From an uncultured Verrucomicrobia subdivision 3 bacterium (GTDB taxonomy: Bacteria; Verrucomicrobiota; Verrucomicrobiia; Limisphaerales; UBA11358): a stretch of DNA of 64,000 nt. The notes below the pieces were generated by a model. That model did not search any database. It worked only from the letters and a program-made list of their open reading frames with translations, and was not told the origin of the DNA. Shown here piece after piece: positions 27,154 through 36,412 of this stretch. Numbering within the stretch: the stretch's first letter is position 1; each line of letters opens with the position of its first letter. The position numbers and the translations under genes are program-made. The stretch is from NCBI GenBank assembly GCA_903850425.1, contig CAINLR010000165.1, positions 1-64,000 on the forward strand. The letters run 5' to 3'.

Positions 27154-28167
27154 GTGGCGACCTCGCTCATTCACTGGCTCGAAGCCCACGGACCAACGGC
27201 GCCGTGGTGGTTCCTGGCGTTGTTCCTCCTCGCTTCCAGCCTGATGATCTGGCGGCTGGAGGCGTTGAGCGCGCGCGGCTTTGAAGGCACCATTCTGGGC
27301 ACACTCGTGATGCCGTATTGCTCCGGCATGGGCAATCTGATCTTCGCCTTCATCCTCGGGCGCAACGCTGGCAGCGGCGCGGACGTGATGATCAATTCGC
27401 TCGTCAATAACGTCACCAACCTCACGCTCATCCTCGGCCTGCCCGCCTTGGTCTGGGGCTTGAACGTCGTGCCGAAAAAAACTCCCGCCGCCGGCAAAAA
27501 GAAAAAGCCGGACGCCGGCGACGCCTCCCAATTAAACCGCCTCTCCCTGCTGCTCACGCTGACCGCCGTCCTGTTTTTCACCGGCGCGGTCTGGGCGCTC
27601 GGTCGCAAGGGCAGTTTGAATTTCAACGACGGCCTCGTGCTGATCGGACTGTTCTTGTTCTGGCAATGCTTCCACGTCTTCGAAGTCTTGAAAGGCAACG
27701 TGCGCCAGGGCAAATCGGCTTTCAGCCTGATGCTGCTGGTGGATCTGGCGCTGCTGGCCATCGGCGCCTATGCCATTTACCTGAGCACCGACTGGCTCGT
27801 CGCGTGGCTCTCGCAGCTGCACGCCGGCTTCGTCAGCGCGAAACATCTCGGCTGGCTCAGCGGCTGGCTGATGGTGCTGCCCAACGCCCTGCTGGCTGTC
27901 TATTACGGCTGGCGCAAACAGCCGGAGGTCGTTTACACCTCCCAAGTCGGCGACGCGCATATCTCCATCCCGCTCTGCCTGGGGATTTACGCGCTGTTTC
28001 ACCCGCTGACCATGCCGCCATTCTTTCACACCGGCATGATGCTGCTGCTCGGTGCGACGGGCCTGCACTTTTTGCTGGTGGCCCTGTTTGGGCGGCTGCC
28101 GCGCCTTGCCGGCTTGGTGCTGGTGGTGGGCTACGGCTATTTTCTGTGGAAAGGGCTGTGGAGCTGA
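27154..28167 (+). CDS. Ca2+/cation antiporter (CaCA)-like membrane protein
   Basis: 337 residues starting at GTG 27154, about ten membrane segments. The first alpha-repeat-like stretch is GMGNLIFAFILGRNAGSGADVMINSLVNNVTNLTLILG, close to the G-S-N and N...LG patterns of Na+/Ca2+ exchangers; a weaker second repeat is around SGWLMVLPNALLAVYYGW with HISIPLCLGIYAL. A basic loop (KKTPAAGKKKKPDAG) lies between the halves. This suggests exchange of a cation against Na+ or H+, but ion choice cannot be read. The frame stays open past its TGA stop into a 21-bp tandem repeat. Confidence 0.75.
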   Translation: MATSLIHWLEAHGPTAPWWFLALFLLASSLMIWRLEALSARGFEGTILGTLVMPYCSGMGNLIFAFILGRNAGSGADVMINSLVNNVTNLTLILGLPALVWGLNVVPKKTPAAGKKKKPDAGDASQLNRLSLLLTLTAVLFFTGAVWALGRKGSLNFNDGLVLIGLFLFWQCFHVFEVLKGNVRQGKSAFSLMLLVDLALLAIGAYAIYLSTDWLVAWLSQLHAGFVSAKHLGWLSGWLMVLPNALLAVYYGWRKQPEVVYTSQVGDAHISIPLCLGIYALFHPLTMPPFFHTGMMLLLGATGLHFLLVALFGRLPRLAGLVLVVGYGYFLWKGLWS

Positions 28168-28227
28168 AAAGCTGCCCTCCCAACCCATCCACACCGACCG
28201 TCCGATAACCAAACTGGGCTGTTTGGC

Positions 28228-28458
28228 AACATTGCCGAGCTGTTCAGCAACATAGCCAAGCCGTTCGACAACATAGCCAAGCCATCCGGCAACGTAGCCA
28301 AGTCGTCCGGCAACGTAGCCAAGCCATCCGGCAACGTAGCCAGGCCATCCGGCAGCCTAGCCAAGCCATCCGGCAACCTAGCCAAGCCGTGCGGCAACGT
28401 AGCCGAGCCGTTCGACAACGTAGGCGGGCTGTCCGGGAACATAGCCGGGCTGTCAGCC
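28228..28458. repeat. 21-bp tandem repeat, 11 units
   Basis: Eleven contiguous 21-base units of consensus AACGTAGCCAAGCCATCCGG + C, with a partial unit before. In the plus-strand frame continuing from the antiporter gene they encode heptads such as NVAKPSG, NIAKPFD and NIAELFS; on the minus strand an ATG-initiated frame (28442-28137) encodes LATLPDG-type heptads. The period is a multiple of three and variation is mostly substitutions without indels, so a reading frame may be under selection, or the array is simply slippage-grown. Confidence 0.85.
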
Positions 28459-28534
28459 TACTTGCCGGCACTGGCCGGCGATTTCGCCGCCGTCATCCGG
28501 CTTCGGGGGTGCGGCTTGTGACACTTAGCTTGGA

Positions 28535-28614
28535 ACGGGTGGCTGGAAGCCACCCGAACCCGCCGCCAAGCTGGCGGCGCTACATAGCGCCGGCTTCCAG
28601 CCGGCGGGTTCGGG
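28535..28614. repeat. CCCGAACCCGCCG inverted repeat with nested hairpins
   Basis: Perfect 13-bp inverted arms, CCCGAACCCGCCG (28553-28565) and CGGCGGGTTCGGG (28602-28614), with GGCTGGAAGCCA to the left and CCGGCTTCCAGCCGG inside the right half. It lies between convergent antiporter and acpS genes and could act as a bidirectional terminator. It is another intergenic structured-repeat family in this window. Confidence 0.65.
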
Positions 28615-28648
28615 CAGCTAATATAGTGATAGGCTGCAAGCCCGCTCA

Positions 28649-29029
28649 CTATTCCCCTTCCAAAATCGCCGTGGCCGCCGCGTAGTTTTCCGTGTGGGTC
28701 AGGCTGAGGTGCAGACTTTTTCCGCCGCGCGCCGCGAATAGTTCCCGTCCCTTGCCGTGCAGCACCACATAAGGTTCGCCGGATTCCTTGCGCCGGATTT
28801 CCACGTCCAGCCAGCCGAGTTGCGCGCCGATGCCCGTGCCAAACGCCTTGGAAATCGCCTCTTTCGCCGCGAACCGCACGGCCAGAAAGGACGCGGGCTT
28901 CCGGTGTTGGAGGCAATAGGCGATTTCATCCGGCAGCAAAATCCGATTCACAAACCGGTCGCCGAATTTTTCATAAGAGGACGCGATGCGCGCCACTTCG
29001 ATAAGGTCTATGCCAGTGCCCAGGATCAT
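28649..29029 (-). CDS. acpS: Holo-[acyl-carrier-protein] synthase
   Basis: Transfers phosphopantetheine from CoA to apo-ACP, enabling fatty acid synthesis. 126 residues, the family's length. Motifs: MILGTGIDLIEVARI with the Mg-binding Asp, FVNRILLPDE, and the FAAKEAISKAFGTGIG block with Glu and Lys. It is the third gene of a minus-strand set after a secreted protein and pdxJ, with a 78-base gap from pdxJ. The pdxJ-acpS pairing is common in bacteria. Confidence 0.95.
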   Translation of the reverse strand: MILGTGIDLIEVARIASSYEKFGDRFVNRILLPDEIAYCLQHRKPASFLAVRFAAKEAISKAFGTGIGAQLGWLDVEIRRKESGEPYVVLHGKGRELFAARGGKSLHLSLTHTENYAAATAILEGE

Positions 29030-29107
29030 TTGCGATGGACGTTCGAGGATTTACGATTGGCGTGCAAGGAAACTCGCGACCCCGCGCGGCCATGTCGGGC
29101 GCATAGG

Positions 29108-29929
29108 CTAAACCGTGAACGCCAACGAATGATAGCCCTTCATCAGCGCCAGCATCTCTTGGACGGCAGTTGCCAGCCCCACGGTCACGGCGCGGCTGAC
29201 CAGGCTGTGGCCGATGTTCAATTCCACCAGGTGCGGCACGCGGAACAGCGCGGATAGATTCGCATAATTCAAGCCGTGCCCGGCATTCACCTGCAAGCCG
29301 AGCGCGTGCGCCTGCTGCGCGCCGGCGATCAACCGCTGCAATTCATTTTCATAGTCCGTGGCCGCCGACACCTGGAGGCTCTGGCTCGGCCCCGCCGGTT
29401 TAGAATGAGCCTCCGCACCTCGGCAGCTACCCGAAAACTCCTCCGCAAACTTGCCGGTGTGCAACTCGATGAACTGGGCGCCGGTGCGGGCGCTGGCGGC
29501 AATCTGCTGTTCGTCCGGCGCGATGAAGAGGCTCACCTCGATACCCGCGTCGTTCAACTTTTTGCGCGTCTCGGTCAAAGCGATTTCAGCGGCGACTACG
29601 TCGAGACCACCTTCGGTCGTCACCTCCAGCCGGTGTTCCGGCACGAGGCAGACGATGTGCGGTTTGAGTTTCAGGGCAATGGCCACGATCTCCGGCGCAT
29701 TCGCCATTTCCAGATTCAGCCGCGTTTTAATCTGCTCGCGCAAGGCCCAGATATCGCGGTCTTGAATATGCCGCCGGTCCTCGCGCAAATGCGCGGTGAT
29801 GCCGTGCGCGCCCGCCGCTTCGCATCCGAGCGCCGCCGCGACCGGATCCGGTTCACCGTGGCCGAGCCCGCGATACCGCGCCTCCCGCAGGGTGGCGACG
29901 TGGTCAATGTTGACGCCGAGTTTGAGCAT
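29108..29929 (-). CDS. pdxJ: Pyridoxine 5'-phosphate synthase
   Basis: Closes the ring of pyridoxine 5'-phosphate from 1-deoxyxylulose 5-phosphate and 3-amino-1-hydroxyacetone phosphate in the DXP-dependent vitamin B6 route. 273 residues from ATG 29929; a TTG three codons upstream is less likely. Motifs: [56 protein letters not shown] and NAGHGLNY. It is longer than the usual ~240 residues because of an insertion of about 25 residues after HTGKFAEEF. Between the upstream secreted-protein gene and acpS. Confidence 0.95.
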   Translation of the reverse strand: MLKLGVNIDHVATLREARYRGLGHGEPDPVAAALGCEAAGAHGITAHLREDRRHIQDRDIWALREQIKTRLNLEMANAPEIVAIALKLKPHIVCLVPEHRLEVTTEGGLDVVAAEIALTETRKKLNDAGIEVSLFIAPDEQQIAASARTGAQFIELHTGKFAEEFSGSCRGAEAHSKPAGPSQSLQVSAATDYENELQRLIAGAQQAHALGLQVNAGHGLNYANLSALFRVPHLVELNIGHSLVSRAVTVGLATAVQEMLALMKGYHSLAFTV

Positions 29930-29934
29930 GAAAG

Positions 29935-31437
29935 TCAATGTGGCGCGGGGATGGAGATGACTTGGGGCGTCGGTTGCGGCGACGGCCGTTTCGGCCGGAT
30001 CGGCCGCGGGGGCAGTTTGAGATTGCAGCCGGGGAAGTCATCCGCGCCCAGCCAGGTGGCCAGCGCGAATAGTTCCACGGCCGTCAAACCGCCCGGCGCT
30101 TTCCGGTTGAACGACAATTCCGCCGGGCCAGACTGCGTGATGCGCGTGGTGGTGTTGCCCAGCGTCGGACTGATTTTCAGCATCCATTTCCCGGCGGGAG
30201 AATCGGCATCGAGCTGTTTATGCGACGTGAGCACAAAGCCCAGTTGGGCCATGTTCAGCACCTGCGGCATCCGTTCGGCGGTAATTTCCCAGTGGTAAAA
30301 CACGAGCTGTTTTTCCGCCAGCACCGTGAATAATTCCGGCGGCAGCGGCTGGGAACGCGGCGTGTTCGGAAACGCGCCCGCAAACAGAAATTGGCCCGTC
30401 GGCTCCACCTTCGCCCGCATGAACGGGGCGATGAACGGCACGCCGCCCAAAGTGATTTCGTTGTTCGTCAGCTCCAGCGTGAACGGCATCATCAGGGCGT
30501 TCGGCGTCGTATAATCAAATTGCGGCTGCAACCGGGCGTAAGCTTGCTGCACGGCGGCGGCGGCATCCGGCACCGGCAGGGCGGCGAAGGTTTGATACGG
30601 GATACTGGGCAGCGCCCACGTGAACAGTTGATTCGGCACGGGCGAAAGCTGGAACGGCTGCGCCCACGGCTGCGACCGCCACCAGTTGGCGAAACCGCGC
30701 CCGGCGGTGAAGCTGATGAATGGCTGGTGCAACGCATTGGTCGGCACGCGCCACGGCTCCAGCGTCCACGCCAGGTTTTCCGCGAAAAGAAATTTTCCGG
30801 CGAGGTGCAGATTGGCGCCGGCCGCAGTGACCGTGAGTTGCGTCTCCGGCAGCGCCAGTTCTTTCAACTTGGGAAACCACTGCGCCAGTCGCGGCCAGTT
30901 CACGTCGAGCGCCAGCCAGCCGGGTGGCGGCGCGGAAATTTTCAGCCGGTCGCCCAGCTTCGGCGCGTCCGGCCCGGTATCAACCACCAGCCAGCCGCCG
31001 GTGGTCTTGAAGGTGGCCGTCGGAAAAAACGGCTTGAGATTCATCCGCCAAAGCTGGGCGCGGCTGTCGGCCAGCTTGATCGCCACCGCCACCGCGGGTT
31101 TGCCATTCGCGGCGACGCGGGCTTCCAGCAACCATTCCGCCTGCTGCAAATCATCGAACAGCGGGCGCAACTTGGCCGCGCCGTCGGGCACATTGACGCC
31201 AGTGCTTGATTGCAGCCAGCCGGGGAGCCACGCCGCCAGCCGGGCAGCCGTGTGCGCCCGCATCGCCAGCGCCTCGGCGGAACAAAACTCGTTTGTAAAG
31301 GCCGCCACATTGGTATCGGCGAACAGTTTTTGCGCGCCGGCAAAATGAATTTGCGCGAGCAGATCCGGCTGCGGCAGGGCGGCCCGCGCCCCCGCGGCCA
31401 CCGCCAGCGTCATCATCAGAACAAAAATCTTCTTCAT
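29935..31437 (-). CDS. Secreted hypothetical protein, 500 residues
   Basis: Starts at ATG 31437, giving a signal peptide ([19 protein letters not shown], cleaved before ALPQPD); an upstream in-frame start adds 15 unlikely residues. The mature protein begins [18 protein letters not shown] and is otherwise a mixed alpha/beta sequence ending in a Pro/Arg-rich tail. I associate this kind of protein with verrucomicrobia but know no function and see no catalytic motif. It is 5 bases upstream of pdxJ, so co-transcription with pdxJ and acpS is likely although no metabolic link is apparent. Confidence 0.75.
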   Translation of the reverse strand: MKKIFVLMMTLAVAAGARAALPQPDLLAQIHFAGAQKLFADTNVAAFTNEFCSAEALAMRAHTAARLAAWLPGWLQSSTGVNVPDGAAKLRPLFDDLQQAEWLLEARVAANGKPAVAVAIKLADSRAQLWRMNLKPFFPTATFKTTGGWLVVDTGPDAPKLGDRLKISAPPPGWLALDVNWPRLAQWFPKLKELALPETQLTVTAAGANLHLAGKFLFAENLAWTLEPWRVPTNALHQPFISFTAGRGFANWWRSQPWAQPFQLSPVPNQLFTWALPSIPYQTFAALPVPDAAAAVQQAYARLQPQFDYTTPNALMMPFTLELTNNEITLGGVPFIAPFMRAKVEPTGQFLFAGAFPNTPRSQPLPPELFTVLAEKQLVFYHWEITAERMPQVLNMAQLGFVLTSHKQLDADSPAGKWMLKISPTLGNTTTRITQSGPAELSFNRKAPGGLTAVELFALATWLGADDFPGCNLKLPPRPIRPKRPSPQPTPQVISIPAPH

Positions 31438-31527
31438 CGGGGGCATTTCTGTGCCAAAACCGGGTCGACTTGGCAAATCCAATCATTATTCAATTGCCCC
31501 GCGCGGCGGACTTTGTTTTCTATCCGC

Positions 31528-31992
31528 GTGCCGACGCTGCGTTCATTTTGGAAATTCTGGCTGCCCGCGCTGGTGTGGATGCTGATCATTTTCACCGCCT
31601 CCGGCGACACCCATTCCTCCCAGCATTCCTCCCGCTTTTTTGAACCCTTGCTGCGCTGGCTATTTCCACAGATGCCGCCGGACCGCGTGGAAGCCCTCCA
31701 CTTTGTCTTCCGCAAAGGCTGTCACTTGACCGAATATGCGATTCTCGCGCTGCTGTTCTGGCGCGGCCTCCGGCAGCCGGTGCGCCACGATTCCCGCGCG
31801 TGGAACTGGCCTGAAGCCGGCCTCGCCCTCGCGCTGGTGTTCCTCTTCGCCGCCAGCGACGAAATCCATCAAGCCTTCGTTCCGTCGCGCACCGCACAAG
31901 TCTCGGACGTGTTCATTGACACCACCGGCGGGGCGCTCGGGTTGCTGGCGCTGCGAGCCGGCCACAAATTTCTCAACCGCCGGCGAACATGA
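31528..31992 (+). CDS. VanZ-like family membrane protein
   Basis: About 154 residues, four membrane segments. The signature is GCHLTEYAILALLF followed by SDEIHQAFVPSRTAQVSDVFIDTTGGALG, which defines the VanZ-like family. VanZ gives low-level teicoplanin resistance in enterococci, but most family members have no known role. The start is uncertain: GTG at 31528 (VPTLRSFWKFW) fits the first membrane helix; a TTG at 31513 is possible. The stop overlaps the comEC start by four bases (ATGA). Confidence 0.85.
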   Translation: MPTLRSFWKFWLPALVWMLIIFTASGDTHSSQHSSRFFEPLLRWLFPQMPPDRVEALHFVFRKGCHLTEYAILALLFWRGLRQPVRHDSRAWNWPEAGLALALVFLFAASDEIHQAFVPSRTAQVSDVFIDTTGGALGLLALRAGHKFLNRRRT

Positions 31993-34406
31993 AACGCCCG
32001 CTCGTCGCCGTCGTCTTCGCCTACGCCGCCGGCCTGCTGCTCGCGCCACTCTGCCAACCCCCGCCCCTCGCGCTGCTTGCCACCACGTTGGCCGTTCTCG
32101 CCGGCGCCCTCGCTTTGGGAAAATGTCGCCCGTTCCTGCTCTGGCCGTTGTTCGCACTGACCGGCTGGACCAATTACACCATCCACACCGCCGTCCTTTC
32201 ACCGGACGATCTGCGTTCCTGGCTCGGGAACCAGGCTGCGGTTGCCACCGTGCGCGGCCAGCTGGCCGAAACGCCGCGCCTGAAAATTGCCGAGCGCGAC
32301 GGCGAGGAAAGCTGGCGCAGCGTCGCCCGGGTTCGCGTCCGCGAAATCTGCCGCGCCGGATCTTTTGTTCCCGCCACCGGTGAAATCATCACCACCACGC
32401 CTAGCCGGCTCGGCACAAATTACTTTGCGGGCCAGAACGTGGAAATTTCCGGCGTCCTCGCACCGCCGGAGCCGCCCTTGGCCGAAGGGCTTTTTGACTA
32501 CCGCCACTATCTCGCCACGCGCGGTATTTTCTACGAGTTGAAAACCGAATCCACCAACGACTGGCAATTGCGCGCGCCGCTGGTGGCCACGCCGCCGCTG
32601 ACCGGCCGTTTTCTCAACTGGTCGCAACACACGCTCGCCCTGGGTTTGCCCAATGAAGACGAGCCGTTGCGCCTGCTCTGGGCCATGACGCTGGGCTGGC
32701 GCACGGCTTTCACCGGTGACATTGGCGATCCTTTTTTGCGCGCCGGCACCATGCACATGTTCGCGATTGATGGCCTCCGGATTGCCCTTTTGTCCGGCAT
32801 CATTGTCACGCTGCTCCGCGTGCTGCGGCTTTCGCGCGCGTGGTGCGGAGCGCTGGCCATTCCCCTGATCTGGTTTTACACCGCCGCGACCGGCTGGGAA
32901 TCCTCCGCCGTGCGCGCCTCGGTGATGCTGACCATCGTCCTCGGCGGCTGGGCGTTGAAACGTCCTGGCGACCTGCTCAACTCGCTCGCCGCCGCCGCGC
33001 TCGTCATTTTGCTCTGGGAACCGCGCCAGATTTTTGAAGCCAGTTTTCAACTTTCCTTTTTCGTCATGCTCGTCATCGCGCTCATGCTGCCGCCGCTGAA
33101 CGCCTTCACCGACCGGTGGCTGCGCCACGATCCGTTGCTGCCGGAGGAATTGCTGTCCGGCTGGCGCAGAACCTCGTTGTGGCTCGGGCGCAAACTGGCG
33201 CGTTACACCGCTTTGTCCTTCGCGGCGTGGATCGGCTCGCTGCCGCTCTCGGCCAAATATTTTCACCTGTTCAGCCCGGTCTCCACGCCCGCCAACCTCC
33301 TCGCCGTGCCGCTCGGCACGCTCGCGCTCATGGCCAATCTGGGCGCGCTCCTGTGCGGTCACTGGCTGCCGTGGGCCACGGAATTATTCAATCAGGCCGC
33401 GTGGTTTTTCATGGTCGCCATGACCTGGGTGAGCGAAGCCGCCACCAAAATTCCCGGCGCCTATTTTTATGTGCCGGAACCCTCGTGGCTGAGCATCGCC
33501 ATATTTTATGCCGCGGTCATCCTGGTTTGCAGCGGCTGGCTGAACTCCGCGCGGAAAAAGTTTTCCGCCGCCACCCTTTTCATGTTCCTCGCCGCCATGT
33601 ATTTCTGGCAGTGGGAAAAATCCCGATCCGAAACCGATTTAACCGTGTTGCCGCTGAACGGTGGCCATGCCGTTTACGTGGACGCCGCTGGCCGCGCCAA
33701 TGACTGGCTGATCAACTGCGGCAACGAAAACGCCGTCCATTACACGCTCAAAAATTATCTCCGCGCCCAGGGCGTGAACGCGCTGCCGCACCTTGTGCTG
33801 GCCGATGGCAACCTGCGCAACAGCGGCGGGGCCGTGGCGCTCGACGAATTATTTGACGTGCGCGAGCTGTGGACGAGCCGCGCCAAATTCCGTTCCCCCG
33901 CGTATCGCGACGCGGTCGCCCGTTTTGAAAAACCACCCGCGCGTCACAACATATTGAACCGGGGTGAAACCACGGGTTGCTGGCAGGTTTTGTTTCCGCC
34001 GACGGCGACCAACTTCGCCAAGGCGGATGACCGTCCGCTCGTGCTGCGCGGAGATTTTTGCGGCACCAAAATACTGTTGCTCGCCGATTTGAGCCGCGCC
34101 AGTCAAAGCGAGTTGCTGACCACGACGAGTGCCAATGATTTGCGCGCCGACATTGTGGTTGCCGGCCTGCCGACCGAGGGCGAACCGCTGTGCGATGCGT
34201 TGATTGACGCGGTGAAGCCGCACGTCATCGTGATTGCCGATTCGGAATTTCCCGCCACGCGCCGCGCGAGCCGCGCCGTGCACGAACGGTTGACGCCAAA
34301 GAACATCCCCGTGATTTACACGCGGATCGCCGGGGCGGTGAAAATTGTCACGGACAAACACGGCTGGAAATTGCAGACGATGGACGGATTGCAGCTTGGT
34401 TATTAA
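31989..34406 (+). CDS. comEC: ComEC/Rec2-family DNA-uptake protein with degenerate C-terminal domain
   Basis: 805 residues: two N-terminal helices, a DUF4131-like OB domain (~75-200), the ComEC competence domain of about eight helices (~215-540) with MHMFAIDGLRIALLSGI in place of the usual LAISGLHV, and a C-terminal metallo-beta-lactamase-like domain (~545-800). ComEC forms the inner-membrane channel for transforming DNA. In the C-terminal domain the expected HxHxDH metal motif reads VLADGNLRNSGG, the GHHGS-like site reads AGLPTEGEP and the TGD site reads LADLS, so all metal ligands seem lost. The overlap with VanZ suggests coupling. No other competence genes are close. Confidence 0.88.
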   Translation: MKRPLVAVVFAYAAGLLLAPLCQPPPLALLATTLAVLAGALALGKCRPFLLWPLFALTGWTNYTIHTAVLSPDDLRSWLGNQAAVATVRGQLAETPRLKIAERDGEESWRSVARVRVREICRAGSFVPATGEIITTTPSRLGTNYFAGQNVEISGVLAPPEPPLAEGLFDYRHYLATRGIFYELKTESTNDWQLRAPLVATPPLTGRFLNWSQHTLALGLPNEDEPLRLLWAMTLGWRTAFTGDIGDPFLRAGTMHMFAIDGLRIALLSGIIVTLLRVLRLSRAWCGALAIPLIWFYTAATGWESSAVRASVMLTIVLGGWALKRPGDLLNSLAAAALVILLWEPRQIFEASFQLSFFVMLVIALMLPPLNAFTDRWLRHDPLLPEELLSGWRRTSLWLGRKLARYTALSFAAWIGSLPLSAKYFHLFSPVSTPANLLAVPLGTLALMANLGALLCGHWLPWATELFNQAAWFFMVAMTWVSEAATKIPGAYFYVPEPSWLSIAIFYAAVILVCSGWLNSARKKFSAATLFMFLAAMYFWQWEKSRSETDLTVLPLNGGHAVYVDAAGRANDWLINCGNENAVHYTLKNYLRAQGVNALPHLVLADGNLRNSGGAVALDELFDVRELWTSRAKFRSPAYRDAVARFEKPPARHNILNRGETTGCWQVLFPPTATNFAKADDRPLVLRGDFCGTKILLLADLSRASQSELLTTTSANDLRADIVVAGLPTEGEPLCDALIDAVKPHVIVIADSEFPATRRASRAVHERLTPKNIPVIYTRIAGAVKIVTDKHGWKLQTMDGLQLGY

Positions 34407-34509
34407 GCTCCACATGCCAACCTTCCAGCGCCAATCATCGCACCGCTGTTCGGCGCGGGCTTGGACCTTTGGTTCTTGGCGCGTTGCGGAGGTTGGGGCT
34501 TGGAGCGTT

Positions 34510-34857
34510 TCAGCGGCTGATGCGAACGGAGACGTGCCGCGCCTGCGGGATGATATACTTTTTCACCTCGACCATGACGGCTTGCGGTTTGAACTCGGAC
34601 AAGATCACGTCCGCGATGTCGGCCGCGAGCTTTTCAATCAGCTTCCAATCGCGGCCTTCGCCAAAGTTGAGCAACCGCTGCGTGATGGCGAAGTAATTGA
34701 TCGTGTCCGCGAGGGCATCCGTTTTGGCGGCGACGGAAAAATTTGATTCCAACTCGACCGTCAGCAGCAAGCGCTGCGGCTGGGCGCGTTCCTCGTCCGG
34801 CACGCCGACGCGGTAAAACACTTCGAGCTCAACAATGGAGATGCTACCGGACTTCAT
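34510..34857 (-). CDS. folB: Dihydroneopterin aldolase
   Basis: Cleaves 7,8-dihydroneopterin to 6-hydroxymethyl-dihydropterin and glycolaldehyde in folate synthesis. 115 residues, normal. It shows IVELEVFYRVGVPDEER, RLLLTVELE, a TINYFAIT segment, LIEKLAADIADVIL and VEVKKYIIPQA; the catalytic Glu of the GxxxEE region and the Lys of the C-terminal strand fit. It is the last gene of the minus-strand run NUDIX, MFS, pepP, folB, but separated from pepP by 220 bases containing a palindromic repeat. Confidence 0.9.
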   Translation of the reverse strand: MKSGSISIVELEVFYRVGVPDEERAQPQRLLLTVELESNFSVAAKTDALADTINYFAITQRLLNFGEGRDWKLIEKLAADIADVILSEFKPQAVMVEVKKYIIPQARHVSVRISR

Positions 34858-34895
34858 TCAAGTAAGATGGTTTCGGTTGGCGCGGCGGCTCGGCC

Positions 34896-35035
34896 GCACC
34901 CTGCCGTTCCCACTGGGCGAGGGCGCCGGGAGTTGCCGCTGATCGAGTCATTCAACGCGGATTGGATGCAGAGCGCCTTCAAGCCATCAAGCCGCGCGCT
35001 GGCGGTTCCTTCTCCCGGCGGGAGAAGGTTAGGAT
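34896..35035. repeat. Intergenic repeat with CTTCTCCCGG palindrome
   Basis: The pepP-folB gap holds CTTCTCCCGGCGGGAGAAG (35009-35027, palindromic apart from its centre), preceded by CTGCCGTTCCCACTGGGCGAG and followed by TTAGGATGAG. I associate CTTCTCCC...GGGAGAAGG-TTAGGATGAG strings with dispersed repeats in this phylum. It contains no reading frame and could form a strong RNA hairpin between two genes. Confidence 0.5.
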
Positions 35036-35077
35036 GAGTGGGAACACTTGTGACAAACATGCGATGAAGAAAATGAT

Positions 35078-36367
35078 TCAACGGTGATGCATCCGGCTCT
35101 CAATCTCCTCGGCCTCAATCGGAATGCCGCTCATCAAATCAAGTTGGCCATTCTCGGTCACCACGACGGTGTTCTCGATGCGCACGCCAAAACCCTCTTC
35201 TTTAATGTAAATCGCCGGCTCAACGGTCAGCACCCAGCCGGGTTCGATCTTGAAATGGTTGTAAGTCACATCATGCACGTCCAGGCCGATGGGATGCGAG
35301 ACGCCGTGCATGAAAAACTTTTTCACCGCCGGCTCGTCGGGCTTCTGCTTCTTAATGTCTGCCAGTTTGAGCAGGCCGAGGTCAACACACTCCTTCGCGG
35401 TAATCGCCTCACATTCGGTGCGCAAATCTTTCGTGGTCTTGCCGGCCACCAGCGCGGCCACCTGTGCGCGGAAGATGCGCAGCACGGCGTTATAGACCTG
35501 CTTCTGGCGGCGGGTGAATTTGCCGCTCACCGGAATCGTGCGGGTCAGGTCGCTCATGTAATTGCCCAAGCCGGCCGCGACATCGAGCAGCAGCAATTCG
35601 CCCTGCTTGCAAACCTGGTCGTTCTGGCCGTAATGCAAAATGTTGTTGTTCGCGCCGCTGGCGATGATGGGCGGATAGGCGAATTGGCCCTTGTGCCGGA
35701 TGAATTCATGCGCGAACTCGGCCTCGACTTCAGCCTCGTTCACACCGGGCTTCACCAATTTGAGCACGCGCTGAAAGCCGCGGCCGGTCAGGTCGCAGGC
35801 CGCTTGGATGGCGTCAATTTCGTAGGCCGACTTCACGGACCGCAGTTCGTGCATGAGCGGCGCGAGGCGATGATAGTGGTGCAGCGGAAACCGCTTCCGG
35901 CAATCGCGGATGAAACGGGTGTCGCGGGTTTCCACGGTGACATCGGCACGCTGATGCTCGTTGGTGTTGAGGTAAATATTTTCCATCTCGCAGACGAGCG
36001 ACCGGAAAATCACCGGAAAATCGGTGAGCCATTTGACGTTTTTGATACCGGAGATCGCCGTCGCCTGATCCTTGGTGAGCTTGTGCCCTTCCCAGATGGC
36101 GAGGTGCTCGTTCGGCTGGCGCACAAACAGAACTTCGCGCTGGTTCGGATCGAAGGCGTGCGGCGCAAGCAACAGGATCGTCTCCTCCTGATGCACGCCG
36201 GTGAGATGGAACAAATCGGCGTTTTGCAAATGGCCCATCGAACCGTCGGCGTTCGTGGGCATGATGTCGTTGGCGTTCAGAACTGCCAGCGAGCGCGGCA
36301 GCAGTTTTTTGACGAGGCGCTCACGGTTTAGCGTGAACAGCGCGGAGGGAAGTGGCACGGCTTTCAT
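35078..36367 (-). CDS. pepP: Xaa-Pro aminopeptidase
   Basis: 429 residues. Removes N-terminal residues preceding proline; cytoplasmic di-manganese enzyme of the M24B family. The N-terminal domain (1-170) has FHLTGVHQEETILLL. The catalytic pita-bread domain shows the ligands Asp (LLLLDVAAGLG), Asp (MSDLTRTIPVSG), His (MHGVSHPIGLDVHD), Glu (LTVEPAIYI) and Glu (VRIENTVVV). ATG 36367 gives the standard length. Downstream in a run after the MFS gene. Confidence 0.93.
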   Translation of the reverse strand: MKAVPLPSALFTLNRERLVKKLLPRSLAVLNANDIMPTNADGSMGHLQNADLFHLTGVHQEETILLLAPHAFDPNQREVLFVRQPNEHLAIWEGHKLTKDQATAISGIKNVKWLTDFPVIFRSLVCEMENIYLNTNEHQRADVTVETRDTRFIRDCRKRFPLHHYHRLAPLMHELRSVKSAYEIDAIQAACDLTGRGFQRVLKLVKPGVNEAEVEAEFAHEFIRHKGQFAYPPIIASGANNNILHYGQNDQVCKQGELLLLDVAAGLGNYMSDLTRTIPVSGKFTRRQKQVYNAVLRIFRAQVAALVAGKTTKDLRTECEAITAKECVDLGLLKLADIKKQKPDEPAVKKFFMHGVSHPIGLDVHDVTYNHFKIEPGWVLTVEPAIYIKEEGFGVRIENTVVVTENGQLDLMSGIPIEAEEIESRMHHR

Positions 36368-36412
36368 TTGTAGGCGCAGTCTAAAGCGGATGCCGCCAAA
36401 AATTAAGCGAAT

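Noticed and set aside
28228-28458. CRISPR array
   Set aside because: The 21-bp units are contiguous without unique spacers and no cas genes are present.
28553-28614. Possible Rho-independent terminator
   Set aside because: The stem is strong but has no T-run on either strand, so it is listed as a repeat only.
32199-33362. 387-residue open frame on the minus strand inside comEC
   Set aside because: Extreme Arg/Gln/Glu/Gly composition typical of an antisense shadow in GC-rich DNA; comEC is well supported on the other strand.
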